A DNA stretch of 40,621 nucleotides from Solobacterium sp. (GTDB lineage Bacteria; Bacillota_I; Bacilli_A; Erysipelotrichales; Erysipelotrichaceae), in contig JAFRMA010000068.1 of the NCBI GenBank assembly GCA_017430925.1, forward strand, positions 1 to 40,621, given 5' to 3'. Below are positions 8,133 through 16,484 of this stretch, in pieces. A program made the translations under genes and the position numbers. Under the pieces are notes generated by a model. It had not been told where the DNA came from. It saw nothing but the letters and a program-made list of their open reading frames with translations, and made no database searches. Each line of letters begins with the position of its first letter. The first letter of the stretch is position 1.

Positions 8133-8553
8133 CAGAGCACTCCTTTCTGTCCGTTATGTATATTCGTTCTTCTTTACTGAGGTAAGGCATCAGTTCATCC
8201 ATGTTGACCGTAATCTGTCCGCAGGATATCCGGTCCAGGATCTGTTCTCTCTGGCTTGGTGACATCAGCCACATATGTTCTGCCGGGACAAATACGGTCT
8301 TCCCGTCAAGAATCTCCTGAAGCAAAAGGGAAGAGTCATTTTTCTTTTTCAGGCATAACAGTTCATCCAAGTCGGTGTCGTAGAGATCCAGCAGTAATAT
8401 ACATGAACTGATTGAAGGAAGAGTCAGTCCCTTTTCCCATCCGGACACTGCCTGCCGGGAAACATAAACCGCATCAGCAACTTCATCCTGAGTCAGACCT
8501 TTCTTTGTCCGGAGACACCGCAGACGTTCTCCGATTACTTTTGTATCAAGCAT
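8122..8553 (-). CDS. Xre-family HTH regulator with a DEDD-repeat-like tail
   Basis: 143 aa. Residues 8-62 form a clear Cro/C1-type helix-turn-helix (IGERLRCLRTKKGLTQDEVA, then VSRQAVSGWEKG). The C-terminal 60 residues are unlike a normal Xre tail: they hold MSPSQREQILDRI and MDELMPYLSKEERIYI, the latter similar to MLPYLESEELLIL at the start of the neighbouring repeat protein. This suggests that regulator and repeat protein interact or arose from a common module. AAAGGA lies before the ATG. An inverted repeat just upstream of its promoter is a candidate operator. Confidence 0.88.
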   Translation of the reverse strand: MLDTKVIGERLRCLRTKKGLTQDEVADAVYVSRQAVSGWEKGLTLPSISSCILLLDLYDTDLDELLCLKKKNDSSLLLQEILDGKTVFVPAEHMWLMSPSQREQILDRISCGQITVNMDELMPYLSKEERIYITDRKECSDEH

Positions 8554-8576
8554 GACAGTTTATCCTTTCTGAGATT

Positions 8577-8605
8577 ATGATAGATCACCACATGTATTTC
8601 GTCAC
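8577..8605 (-). promoter_or_regulatory. Promoter of the Xre / DEDD-repeat unit
   Basis: Read on the minus strand, GTGACG (8605-8600) and TATCAT (8582-8577) are separated by exactly 17 bases, placing the transcription start a few bases before the ribosome binding site of the regulator. Confidence 0.55.
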
Positions 8606-8620
8606 GCAAGTGATACTTGC
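8606..8620. promoter_or_regulatory. Perfect inverted repeat, candidate operator
   Basis: GCAAGT-GAT-ACTTGC is a perfect 6+6 palindrome with a 3-base centre, touching the -35 box of the Xre promoter and lying between it and the tRNA terminator. Its size and position fit an autoregulatory operator. Confidence 0.45.
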
Positions 8621-8644
8621 CTAAGACAAACAGAGAAGGGAATA

Positions 8645-8676
8645 AACAAAAACTCTCAGAGATAGTCCCTGAGAGT
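8645..8676 (-). terminator. Terminator of tRNA-Pro
   Basis: On the minus strand an 11-bp stem (ACTCTCAGGGA with TCTCTGAGAGT, one G-T pair) and a 3-base loop are followed by TTTTTG, eight bases after the CCA end of the tRNA. Confidence 0.9.
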
Positions 8677-8684
8677 CATTGTCA

Positions 8685-8761
<77 letters not shown>

Positions 8762-8772
8762 ACGGCTTAACT

Positions 8773-8801
8773 ATAATAACATAAACTTTTTATTTGTTCA
8801 C
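8773..8801 (-). promoter_or_regulatory. Promoter of tRNA-Pro
   Basis: On the minus strand GTGAAC (8801-8796), a 17-base spacer and TATTAT (8778-8773) preceded by TGT, an extended -10, place the start about five bases before the mature tRNA. Confidence 0.6.
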
Positions 8802-8898
8802 TGAAAATATGAAGATATTCATAAAAAACATTAGTTTTACGGGAAATCAATTCTGTTTTCGGGAGAAAAGAGGAATTCCTACAGATAGTTCAAAACTG

Positions 8899-8907
8899 TG
8901 ATATGAT
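8899..8907 (+). promoter_or_regulatory. Extended -10 promoter of the CapA-like gene
   Basis: TGATATGAT matches the extended -10 pattern TGnTATnnT. The ATG begins at 8914, six bases after the hexamer, where transcription should start; no Shine-Dalgarno is visible. No convincing -35 is seen. Confidence 0.55.
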
Positions 8908-8913
8908 TTCTCT

Positions 8914-10092
8914 ATGCGTAAGAATACAGTGTACTTTACCGTATTGGCAATTCTGATCAGTTTACTGGGAATCGGTATTGGTTACCGCGGGTATCGGAAC
9001 AGGAAGCCTGTGGCTGTAACTACACCCGAACCGACAATAGAATCCACACCTGAACCTACACCGGAACCCACCCCGGAAGTCCATACAGCGAAACTGTTTC
9101 TGACAGGGGATGGGCTGATTCACGGCGCGATATACAAGGATGCGTTCCGCAGGGGTAACGGCACCTATGATTTCCGGGAAATGGTATCTGTACTGAAACC
9201 GATCGTTGCGAAGTATGACCTGAAGTATTACAACCAGGAGAGTCTTCTCGGAGGCGAGGAACTGGGGCTGTACGCGTATCCGCTGTTCAACAGTCCCCAG
9301 GAATTCGGGGATGCGATGGTTGACCTGGGCTTCAATATGGTCTCTACCGCAAACAATCATTCCCTGGATATGGGTGAAACCGGGATACAGAGATCTCTGG
9401 AATACTGGGGCAAACAGGATGGCGTAATCACTGCCGGTACGTATTTATCCTTTGTGGATCAGGAAGCCATCCCTGTATATGAGGTTAACGGAATCACCTA
9501 TACGTTTATGAGTTATACTTATGGGTGTAACGGGTTCCTTCCTCCGGCAGGCAAGGAATACCTGGTAAATATCTATCCCGGACAGGAAGAAAAGATCTGC
9601 GAGCGTGTGCGTAAGGCCAAGGAAATCTCTGATGTGGTGATTCTGGCATTGCACTGGGGCATCGAGTATTCACATCAGGTATCGCAGGAACAGCAGGAAT
9701 TTGCGCGTCAGCTGGCAGAGGCAGGCGCAGATATCATTATCGGGAATCATCCGCATGTGATACAACCTGTAGAATGGATCGGGGATACGATTTGTTTCTA
9801 TGCCATGGGCAATATGATCAGCGCGCAGGAAACAGTAACCAAGCAGACCGGGATGATTGCCGGACTGACCATCACCAAGACAACAGATCACGGCGAAACA
9901 ACGATAGAATTATCAGATCTTAAGACAGATCTGACGTATACTTATTTTGCGAATCACATCAACTTTAAAATCTATCTGTACAGTGAGTTGAATGATTCGA
10001 TTCTTCCGGGATGGGAGAACTATTACGAAGAACATAAACAGATCATCCGGGCTCTGGATGATACGATAGAAGTAGGAGGTATGATGGAATGA
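8914..10092 (+). CDS. CapA-family metallophosphatase-like protein, membrane-anchored
   Basis: 392 aa. Residues 7-25 form a membrane anchor, followed by a Pro/Thr/Glu-rich linker (PEPTIESTPEPTPEPTPE) and a PGA_cap domain. The domain shows the metal-site motifs LTGDGLIHG, STANNHSLDMGETG, LALHWGIEYS and GNHPHVIQPVE of the calcineurin-like fold. Relatives include CapA of poly-gamma-glutamate export, but no capB, capC or capE partner lies nearby, so the substrate is unknown. It should act outside the membrane, in or at the cell wall. Its ATG lacks a ribosome binding site and may be leaderless. The stop overlaps the next gene by four bases (ATGA). Confidence 0.9.
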   Translation: MRKNTVYFTVLAILISLLGIGIGYRGYRNRKPVAVTTPEPTIESTPEPTPEPTPEVHTAKLFLTGDGLIHGAIYKDAFRRGNGTYDFREMVSVLKPIVAKYDLKYYNQESLLGGEELGLYAYPLFNSPQEFGDAMVDLGFNMVSTANNHSLDMGETGIQRSLEYWGKQDGVITAGTYLSFVDQEAIPVYEVNGITYTFMSYTYGCNGFLPPAGKEYLVNIYPGQEEKICERVRKAKEISDVVILALHWGIEYSHQVSQEQQEFARQLAEAGADIIIGNHPHVIQPVEWIGDTICFYAMGNMISAQETVTKQTGMIAGLTITKTTDHGETTIELSDLKTDLTYTYFANHINFKIYLYSELNDSILPGWENYYEEHKQIIRALDDTIEVGGMME

Positions 10093-10559
10093 CCGGACGT
10101 GAAATAGAAATGGCAATCGATATGTGCAATGATATCCTGACACATCTGGAGAATGCGCATGGATATCTGGCCAGCGCGAGAAGATGGGGTATCTTTGATA
10201 TTCTCGGAGGACAATTACTCGCTACAGCAGGCAAACATGAACAGATGGCTAAAGCACAGAGGGAACTGAATCTGGCGACGGAAGGCTTCTATTCACTGCG
10301 CAGAAATATCAAGTATTATGAAAATCTGCAGGAATTCAACGTTGGCGCAAACGATATGAATATCGCGTTTGATTATCTTTTTGACAATCCGATCACGGAC
10401 ATCATGACCCAGAACCGGATCAAGAAAACAACTAAATCCGTAGAAGACGCAATAGCCCAGATGCATGTGATCATCGAAGATCTGTATCTGCAGGAGAGTG
10501 AGATTGCGGAAGATATTGAAAAGAAAATTGAAGAGATGCGTCAGACAGGTCAGAGATGA
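10089..10559 (+). CDS. Unknown helical protein (156 aa)
   Basis: Not recognised. The protein has no signal peptide or membrane helix and is predicted by eye to be mostly alpha-helical, with an early segment ASARRWGIFDILGGQLLATAGKHEQM and a charged coiled-coil-like C-terminus (EIAEDIEKKIEEM). It starts inside the stop codon of the CapA-like gene (ATGA overlap), so it is translationally coupled to it. Its stop codon lies inside the stem of the following terminator. Confidence 0.82.
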   Translation: MTGREIEMAIDMCNDILTHLENAHGYLASARRWGIFDILGGQLLATAGKHEQMAKAQRELNLATEGFYSLRRNIKYYENLQEFNVGANDMNIAFDYLFDNPITDIMTQNRIKKTTKSVEDAIAQMHVIIEDLYLQESEIAEDIEKKIEEMRQTGQR

Positions 10560-10569
10560 CCTGTTTTTT
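10545..10569 (+). terminator. Terminator overlapping the stop codon
   Basis: ACAGGTCA pairs with TGACCTGT around GAGA and is followed by TTTTT. The right arm begins with the TGA stop codon of the preceding gene. Confidence 0.85.
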
Positions 10570-10639
10570 CTTTCGTGACATTTACAGATTTGATAAAATG
10601 AAAGCAGAGAACAATCATATAGATAATTCAGGAGGAACT

Positions 10640-11665
10640 ATGGTACGTAATCTTACTTTGGGAACGACCGGCATTACGGTGCCTCAGAACGCATTCGGCG
10701 CATTACCGATCCAGCGTACGGAGATGGAAAAAGCAGTACAAATTCTGCGTAAAGCATATGACGGAGGAATGCGGTACTTTGATACTGCGCGCGCATACAG
10801 TGACAGTGAAGAGAAACTTGGCAACGCATTTCATGATATCCGTGACAAGATCTACATTGCCACAAAGACACAGGCAAAAACTCCGGAGAAATTCTGGCAA
10901 GATCTGGAAACGTCTCTCGAGAAGCTGCAGACAGACTATATCGATGTCTATCAGTTACATCAGGTAGACCGGTGTTACAGACCCGGTGACGGTACCGGGA
11001 TGTATGAATGCCTGCTTCAGGCAAAAGAACAGGGCAAGGTCCGGCATATCGGAGTTACCGCGCACAAGATCGAAGTCGCTTACGAGTGTGTGGAATCCGG
11101 GTTGTATGAGACCATGCAGTTCCCGTTCAGTTATTTGTCCGGTGAGAAAGAACTGAAGCTTGTACAGATGTGTAAGGAACACAATATGGGCTTTATCGCC
11201 ATGAAGAGTCTTGCGGGAGGCTTGATCACCAATGCGGCTGCGGCAATGGCCAACGTCAGTCAGTATGATGTATTGCCGATCTGGGGTATACAAAGAGAGT
11301 CTGAACTGGATGAGTGGCTGGCATTCATGGATCAGGATGTGACCATGACTGAAGATATCCAGGCGTTTATTGAGAAGGAAAGAAAAGAACTTGCAGGTGA
11401 TTTCTGCCGCGGGTGCGGATACTGCATGCCTTGCCCGATGGATATCAAGATCAATAACTGTGCAAGAATGAGTCTCTTGTTAAGAAGAGCTCCATCTGCC
11501 GCATGGCTGAGTGAAGCTAATCAGGCAGAAATGATGAAGATCGAGAACTGTATTCATTGTTATCAGTGCGCATCACGTTGTCCATATGAACTGGATACAC
11601 CTAAACTACTTGAAAAAAACCTCGCCGATTACAAGCGTGTACTTGCCGGAGAGGTTCAGGTTTAG
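10640..11665 (+). CDS. Aldo/keto reductase with C-terminal 4Fe-4S domain
   Basis: 341 aa. Residues 1-250 form an aldo/keto reductase barrel: the catalytic region reads RYFDTARAYSDSEEKLG, with Lys in ATKTQAKT and His in YQLHQVD. Residues 255-330 hold eight cysteines in two clusters, CRGCGYCMPCP and CIHCYQCASRCP, a layout typical of ferredoxin-fused reductases that probably exchange electrons with iron-sulfur partners. The substrate is unknown. I chose ATG 10640 because GGAGGAAC directly precedes it; an upstream in-frame start at 10556 lies in the previous terminator. The stop lies one base from the end of a convergent gene. Confidence 0.92.
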   Translation: MVRNLTLGTTGITVPQNAFGALPIQRTEMEKAVQILRKAYDGGMRYFDTARAYSDSEEKLGNAFHDIRDKIYIATKTQAKTPEKFWQDLETSLEKLQTDYIDVYQLHQVDRCYRPGDGTGMYECLLQAKEQGKVRHIGVTAHKIEVAYECVESGLYETMQFPFSYLSGEKELKLVQMCKEHNMGFIAMKSLAGGLITNAAAAMANVSQYDVLPIWGIQRESELDEWLAFMDQDVTMTEDIQAFIEKERKELAGDFCRGCGYCMPCPMDIKINNCARMSLLLRRAPSAAWLSEANQAEMMKIENCIHCYQCASRCPYELDTPKLLEKNLADYKRVLAGEVQV

Positions 11666-11666
11666 T

Positions 11667-12890
11667 TTACTTTTCCCTGCGGAAGGTTTTCCGTATGGAG
11701 CGAAGCAGTTCCTTGGCGGTATTGCCTTGTTCGTCGGAAGCGTCATTGGAGAACCGTACAGGAAGCCACAGTTCTCTCAGTTTCCGGGCATCTCCGGTCT
11801 GGAGAATATGTTCCGACTGTTCACAGATTACATCGGAAGCGATACTGCCGTCTACGGCAATTCCTTCCTTGGCGCAAAGACCAAGATAACTGCGGTAAGC
11901 TTCACGGATCACATCATCAGGATCGTTAAGACGGAAGATCGATCTCCGTCTTTTCTTTCCGTTTTCCGGTTTCAGAGATTCACGCCGGTAGGTGACAGTA
12001 CCATTACTGCGGTGCTGGGCACGGTCAGTCATTCTGCGGATCACAAAGTACGTAATGATCAGGAATGCCAGGATCAGCAGTCCCTTGCCTACGGTATCAA
12101 ACCAGGGATTACTGACATAGGTGTCTTCCATATCCGGGAACATTTCCTTGATGACGGAGGTAATCTGCGGTATCTCCATGTTATGCAGTCCGCCCGGCTT
12201 GATCCACATCACAAGATAGTAGATCGCGTAGGGAATCACCATCAGGACAAACATAAACGCAAAGATCACCGGAGAGATAATGTGGGTATAGATCGTTTTC
12301 AGCAGGAAGAGCAGAGCATGTAACATGGACTGTGAGCCCAGAAGCAGTACGATCAGTAAGATTCCTGCAAGTAATCCGAAGTTTAACAGCACATACTTCT
12401 GCCCGAATGTCTGTACCGCGTCATTCCGCAGCATTCTCAGTTCAAAGATGGTAAACATCAGGAAGACGAAGAAGACCGGAAGCGCCTGGTGTGTAAGCGC
12501 ATGTCCCTGACCCATATAGACCAGGGAAACCAGTGACGCAAAGCCGAATCCCGCAAGTCCGGCATTCATGAAACGGCGCACATTGTCGTAGTCTGCCTGC
12601 CATCCGTCTCTTTGTGTCTTCAGTACATATAACAAGATGACCGGTAAAGCTGAGATCATCTTGATCAGGGTAAATCCGGGGAAAACCAGTCCGGCAAGCA
12701 ATGCCAGCGGCAGGTAACCAAGTATACGCTGATTCTTCAACAACAGGCAGAGAATGCCGGATACCGCGCAGATACCGATGGATGGAAGCAGGGGAAGCGC
12801 GTTCTCGCTCAGGCTGAACAGGAATCCGATCGTGGAATAGTACATGCATAATTCACGCAGTACATCGATCATACTCAGAAATAAAGACAT
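11667..12890 (-). CDS. Multi-pass membrane protein with DUF4129-like tail
   Basis: 407 aa. About eight hydrophobic segments occupy residues 15-300 (for example ALPLLPSIGICAVSGILCLL and ILLIVLLLGSQSMLHALLFLL). A soluble C-terminus of about 100 residues follows, with PDDVIREAYRSYLGLCAKEGI and a helical tail resembling DUF4129. Such proteins accompany MoxR ATPase and DUF58 genes, as here; in other genomes a transglutaminase protein is often fused or adjacent, but none is present in this window. It starts at the stop of the DUF58 gene (ATG overlapping), so the three genes form one operon. Function is unknown. Confidence 0.82.
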   Translation of the reverse strand: MSLFLSMIDVLRELCMYYSTIGFLFSLSENALPLLPSIGICAVSGILCLLLKNQRILGYLPLALLAGLVFPGFTLIKMISALPVILLYVLKTQRDGWQADYDNVRRFMNAGLAGFGFASLVSLVYMGQGHALTHQALPVFFVFLMFTIFELRMLRNDAVQTFGQKYVLLNFGLLAGILLIVLLLGSQSMLHALLFLLKTIYTHIISPVIFAFMFVLMVIPYAIYYLVMWIKPGGLHNMEIPQITSVIKEMFPDMEDTYVSNPWFDTVGKGLLILAFLIITYFVIRRMTDRAQHRSNGTVTYRRESLKPENGKKRRRSIFRLNDPDDVIREAYRSYLGLCAKEGIAVDGSIASDVICEQSEHILQTGDARKLRELWLPVRFSNDASDEQGNTAKELLRSIRKTFRREK

Positions 12891-13972
12891 TATGCTTCAC
12901 CTCCGATATCTTTGACATTGATAATAAAGATCCTCTGACCTAACTGACGTTCATACCTGCGGATCACTTCCTGTCTGGTTTCCGGATGAGCGGTAATCAG
13001 AATATATGATCTTCCGTCATCTTTTCCCATGGTGGCATTCCGAAGCAGGCGGTTGGTTGAACAATACGATTCATGTTCGGCACGTCCCAGTCCCTCAAGG
13101 ATCGTATTCAGGTGCATACTTCCCAGACCATCCGGGACATAACTCCAGATTCCGTTGACTGCGGTCATTCTGGCATTGGTGTAGAAACTGAAACGGATCC
13201 GGTGATTCTCCAGATATTCACAGATACTCCGGGTAACTTCGTAACTACGTTCGGTTTCTTCTTCCGTGCTGCCGGCGATATCCAGAATCAGGGCTGCTCT
13301 CTGTTCGGCAGTAAAGTCATAGAGTTTTACCATTAACTGGTTCTTACGTAATGTCTGTGTCCAGGAGATGTCTCTCTGGGGTTCACGGCCGGTATATTCA
13401 CGGAAACCTACGGTCTCGATCGGATCCGGCATGATAAAACGACGGACAGAGACTTCTCCGAGATATCCTCCGAAGGCGTGTTCAACTTTATGGATGTCTG
13501 CCCGCCTGGGATAGACAATGATCTCTCTTGCCATATCCTTACGCATTGTGGAGTCTTTAATGCCAAGCAGGTCACCGGCAGTGATCACAACACCACGTAA
13601 CAGATATCTTCCCCGCGCAGGCAGGGATACATTCAAAGCCCTGGATACTTTCTGATAAGGCATGACATATAGTACCTGTTCAATTGCGGATGTATTACTG
13701 TTGACAGAACTGCCGACCTCCCGGTGAACAATTCCCTTTTCGCTGGTATCCACGATCATCTGTCTTGGCACAAGCTCGGAAAGGCGCAGGAAAAACACCG
13801 GCAGACGCTTGTTGTTGGCGACAGAAGTGATCAGCTGAAATGTCTCGTCGCATTCTACGCAGTGATGATCACTCTGGATGTCATAAGTGATCTCATCCAG
13901 TCCGTGGCGGAGGGTATACTGCTGCAGCAGAATACTGACGACAATCAGTAACAGGAAAGCGAAAAGACTCAT
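12890..13972 (-). CDS. DUF58 domain protein
   Basis: 360 aa. One N-terminal membrane segment (LFAFLLLIVVSILLQ) is followed by a beta-rich extracytoplasmic-like region. The DUF58 signature GFREYTGREPQRDISWTQTL occurs near residue 190, and a von Willebrand A-like part follows (ALILDIAGSTEEETERS). The family is almost always coded next to MoxR ATPases, which are thought to remodel the metal-binding A domain. It overlaps the MoxR gene by four bases and is probably translated by coupling. Confidence 0.9.
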   Translation of the reverse strand: MSLFAFLLLIVVSILLQQYTLRHGLDEITYDIQSDHHCVECDETFQLITSVANNKRLPVFFLRLSELVPRQMIVDTSEKGIVHREVGSSVNSNTSAIEQVLYVMPYQKVSRALNVSLPARGRYLLRGVVITAGDLLGIKDSTMRKDMAREIIVYPRRADIHKVEHAFGGYLGEVSVRRFIMPDPIETVGFREYTGREPQRDISWTQTLRKNQLMVKLYDFTAEQRAALILDIAGSTEEETERSYEVTRSICEYLENHRIRFSFYTNARMTAVNGIWSYVPDGLGSMHLNTILEGLGRAEHESYCSTNRLLRNATMGKDDGRSYILITAHPETRQEVIRRYERQLGQRIFIINVKDIGGEA

Positions 13973-14910
13973 AGATTCTCCAGAGGTACTTTGATGTTTT
14001 TCAATAATTCGCTGATATAAGCTTCACTATCTTTACGGGAAGTTGTGGAAGAACCGATACGGTGCGCAAGAACACACGGCGCAAGATCACGCACATCCTC
14101 AGGAATGACATAATCACGTCCCTTCAGGGCAGCGTGTGCCTGGGAAGCACGGTACAAAGCGATACCGCCGCGGGTGGATACACCATTACTGATACGATCG
14201 TCATTTCTGGTGGCGACGATGATATCCATGATATATTCGGCTACTTCATCTGCGACATGGACCTGGGAGATCTGTTCTTTCAATTCCTGGGTTTCTTCAT
14301 CCGTAACCACACAATCCAGTTCCTGGACGATTGCGGCAGCAGGTTTACGGGAAATGACAGCCAGTTCATCTTCACGGGACATATAGCCCAGACTGAGACG
14401 CATGAAGAAACGGTCTACCTGCGCTTCCGGCAGAGGGAAGGTACCGTAGTTTTCCAGAGGATTTTCCGTAGCCATGACCATGAAAGGTTCCTGCATGGGA
14501 TACGTAACACCATCAATGGATACCTGACGTTCTTCCATGGCTTCCAGAAGACTTGCCTGGGTTCTTGGGGTAGCACGGTTGATTTCATCCGCAAGGACGA
14601 TCTGCGCAAACAGAGGTCCCGGACGGAATTCAAATTCCTGGGTCTTCATATTATAGAAGTTAATGCCGGTAAGATCACTTGGCAGAAGGTCCGGGGTGAA
14701 CTGTACACGGCGGAAATCTCCTCCGACAGATTTGGCAAAGGAACGCAGCAACATGGTTTTACCGGTACCCGGGACATCTTCCAGAAGAATATGTCCGGAA
14801 CACAGGAAACAGATCAGTACACGTTCAATCATCTCTTCTTTGCCTAGAATTACCTTTTCACAGTTTGTGATAACACGGTCACGATATGACTTAAATAAAC
14901 TTACATCCAT
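13969..14910 (-). CDS. MoxR-family AAA+ ATPase
   Basis: 313 aa. Walker A is EDVPGTGKT (Lys51), Walker B is VLADEIN (Asp108, Glu109), and the family sequence TPRTQASLLEAMEERQVS follows. A C-terminal lid has RASQAHAALKGRDYVIPEDV. It is likely a chaperone-like ATPase acting on the DUF58 partner. I chose ATG 14910 (MDVSLFKSYR) because GTGGAGAG lies upstream; an in-frame extension to 15057 would run through the divergent promoter region. First gene of a three-gene minus-strand operon. Confidence 0.94.
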   Translation of the reverse strand: MDVSLFKSYRDRVITNCEKVILGKEEMIERVLICFLCSGHILLEDVPGTGKTMLLRSFAKSVGGDFRRVQFTPDLLPSDLTGINFYNMKTQEFEFRPGPLFAQIVLADEINRATPRTQASLLEAMEERQVSIDGVTYPMQEPFMVMATENPLENYGTFPLPEAQVDRFFMRLSLGYMSREDELAVISRKPAAAIVQELDCVVTDEETQELKEQISQVHVADEVAEYIMDIIVATRNDDRISNGVSTRGGIALYRASQAHAALKGRDYVIPEDVRDLAPCVLAHRIGSSTTSRKDSEAYISELLKNIKVPLENL

Positions 14911-14992
14911 ATAAATACTCTCCACAATAATAAAATAATGATAAACTAATATCATAAAATAACAAAATAAATCATTGCAGAGGTGCAAAATT

Positions 14993-16471
14993 ATGACACG
15001 TAAAGCAGGAATTTTAATGCCGGTTTCTTCCTTACCTTCCAAATACGGAATCGGCACACTTGGTAAAGAAGCGTACAGATTTGTGGATTTTCTGAAGAAA
15101 GCAGGACAGTCATACTGGCAGGTACTTCCTTCCGGACCGACAAGTTACGGAGATTCTCCGTATCAGTCTTTTTCTTCCTTCGCGGGGAATCCGTATTTTA
15201 TTGACCTGGATTTGCTTGCGAAAGACAAACTGCTGAAACCTGAAGAATATCAGAATCTGTACTGGGGCAGTAATCCGGAGAGGGTAGATTACGGAGCTCT
15301 GTATCAGAATCGTTTTAAAGTGCTGAGAATTGCTTCAGAGCGGTTACTGAAGAAGAAACCTGCGGATTATCAGGAATTTCTTGAAAAAGAGAAGTTCTGG
15401 CTGGATGACTATGCCTTGTTTATGACAATCAAGAATTCTCTGGGAGGGAAGCCTGTCAGTGAATGGCCGGAAGAACTTCGTACAAGAGAGAAGAATACCC
15501 TGAAGCGTACAGAGTTTATGAAACGTGATGATGTACGGTTCTGGAAGAGTGTTCAGTATATGTTCTTTAAACAGTGGAAAGCACTGAGGGCATACGCGAA
15601 TAGTAAAGGTGTCGGTATCATCGGGGATTTACCGATCTATGTAGCCCAGGATAGTGTGGAAGTCTGGGCAAATGCGGAAGTATTCCAGCTGGATGCGCAC
15701 GGCAGGGCAAAAGATGTTGCGGGATGCCCGCCGGATGGTTTTACGGCAGACGGCCAGTTATGGGGCAATCCGCTGTACAACTGGGATTATCTGGCAAGTC
15801 ATGAGTATACCTGGTGGATCCGCAGGATCGAGCAGCAGCTGAAGTTCTACGACGTTCTGAGAATTGATCATTTCCGCGGTTTTGCGGGTTATTATGCGAT
15901 CCCTGCGGCAGACAAGAATGCCAAGAACGGTGTCTGGAAAAAAGGCCCGGGAATTGCGTTGTTCAGAGCTGTAGAGAAGAAACTGGGAAAAGTGAATATC
16001 ATTGCGGAAGATCTTGGTTATCTGACGGATGATGTGTTTGAACTGCTTGAACAGTGTGGTTATCCCGGAATGAAAGTGCTTGAATTTGCGTTTGATGACC
16101 CGAAGACAGCTTCGGTATATCTGCCGCATCTTTATACAACGAACTGTGTTGTCTATCCGGGAACACACGATAATGATACGATCGTCGGCTGGTGGGAAAA
16201 AGCCAAACCGAAGACAAAAGCATACGTAAAAGAGTATTTCCAATTTGCGGATGATAAGGATATCGCCTGGAAGATGATCCGGGAAGCATATGCCAGTACG
16301 GCATCTCTGGCAATCGTCCAGTATCAGGATATTCTCGGGCTGGGCAGTGAAGCACGGATGAACGAACCATCCACCACCGGCAAGAACTGGACATGGCGTC
16401 TGACGACCACGGAATATCCGAAAGAAATCATCGCTAAACTCAAAGAACTGGCTAGAATGTATACAAGATAA
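14993..16471 (+). CDS. malQ: 4-alpha-glucanotransferase (amylomaltase, GH77)
   Basis: 492 aa, normal for bacterial MalQ. Visible family blocks include GILMPVSSLPSKYGIGTLG, GPTSYGDSPYQSFSSFAGNP, GDLPIYVAQDSVEVWAN, the nucleophile region LRIDHFRGFAGYYAIP, the acid/base region AEDLG and PGTHDNDTIVGWW. It disproportionates maltooligosaccharides and releases glucose, acting in cytoplasmic maltodextrin or glycogen use. ATG 14993 has AGAGGTG seven bases upstream; an in-frame TTG at 14975 precedes that site. No other maltose gene is nearby. The gene is divergent from MoxR across 82 AT-rich bases. Confidence 0.96.
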   Translation: MTRKAGILMPVSSLPSKYGIGTLGKEAYRFVDFLKKAGQSYWQVLPSGPTSYGDSPYQSFSSFAGNPYFIDLDLLAKDKLLKPEEYQNLYWGSNPERVDYGALYQNRFKVLRIASERLLKKKPADYQEFLEKEKFWLDDYALFMTIKNSLGGKPVSEWPEELRTREKNTLKRTEFMKRDDVRFWKSVQYMFFKQWKALRAYANSKGVGIIGDLPIYVAQDSVEVWANAEVFQLDAHGRAKDVAGCPPDGFTADGQLWGNPLYNWDYLASHEYTWWIRRIEQQLKFYDVLRIDHFRGFAGYYAIPAADKNAKNGVWKKGPGIALFRAVEKKLGKVNIIAEDLGYLTDDVFELLEQCGYPGMKVLEFAFDDPKTASVYLPHLYTTNCVVYPGTHDNDTIVGWWEKAKPKTKAYVKEYFQFADDKDIAWKMIREAYASTASLAIVQYQDILGLGSEARMNEPSTTGKNWTWRLTTTEYPKEIIAKLKELARMYTR

Positions 16472-16484
16472 ACAAAGGAATAGT

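Noticed and set aside
8914..9090. Proline/threonine repeat near the CapA start as a mobile or CRISPR-like repeat
   Set aside because: It is a short PEPT-type linker in one protein, with no spacer structure.
14062..14847. 261-aa plus-strand ORF
   Set aside because: It lies wholly opposite the MoxR gene, has no family motif and is a strand shadow.
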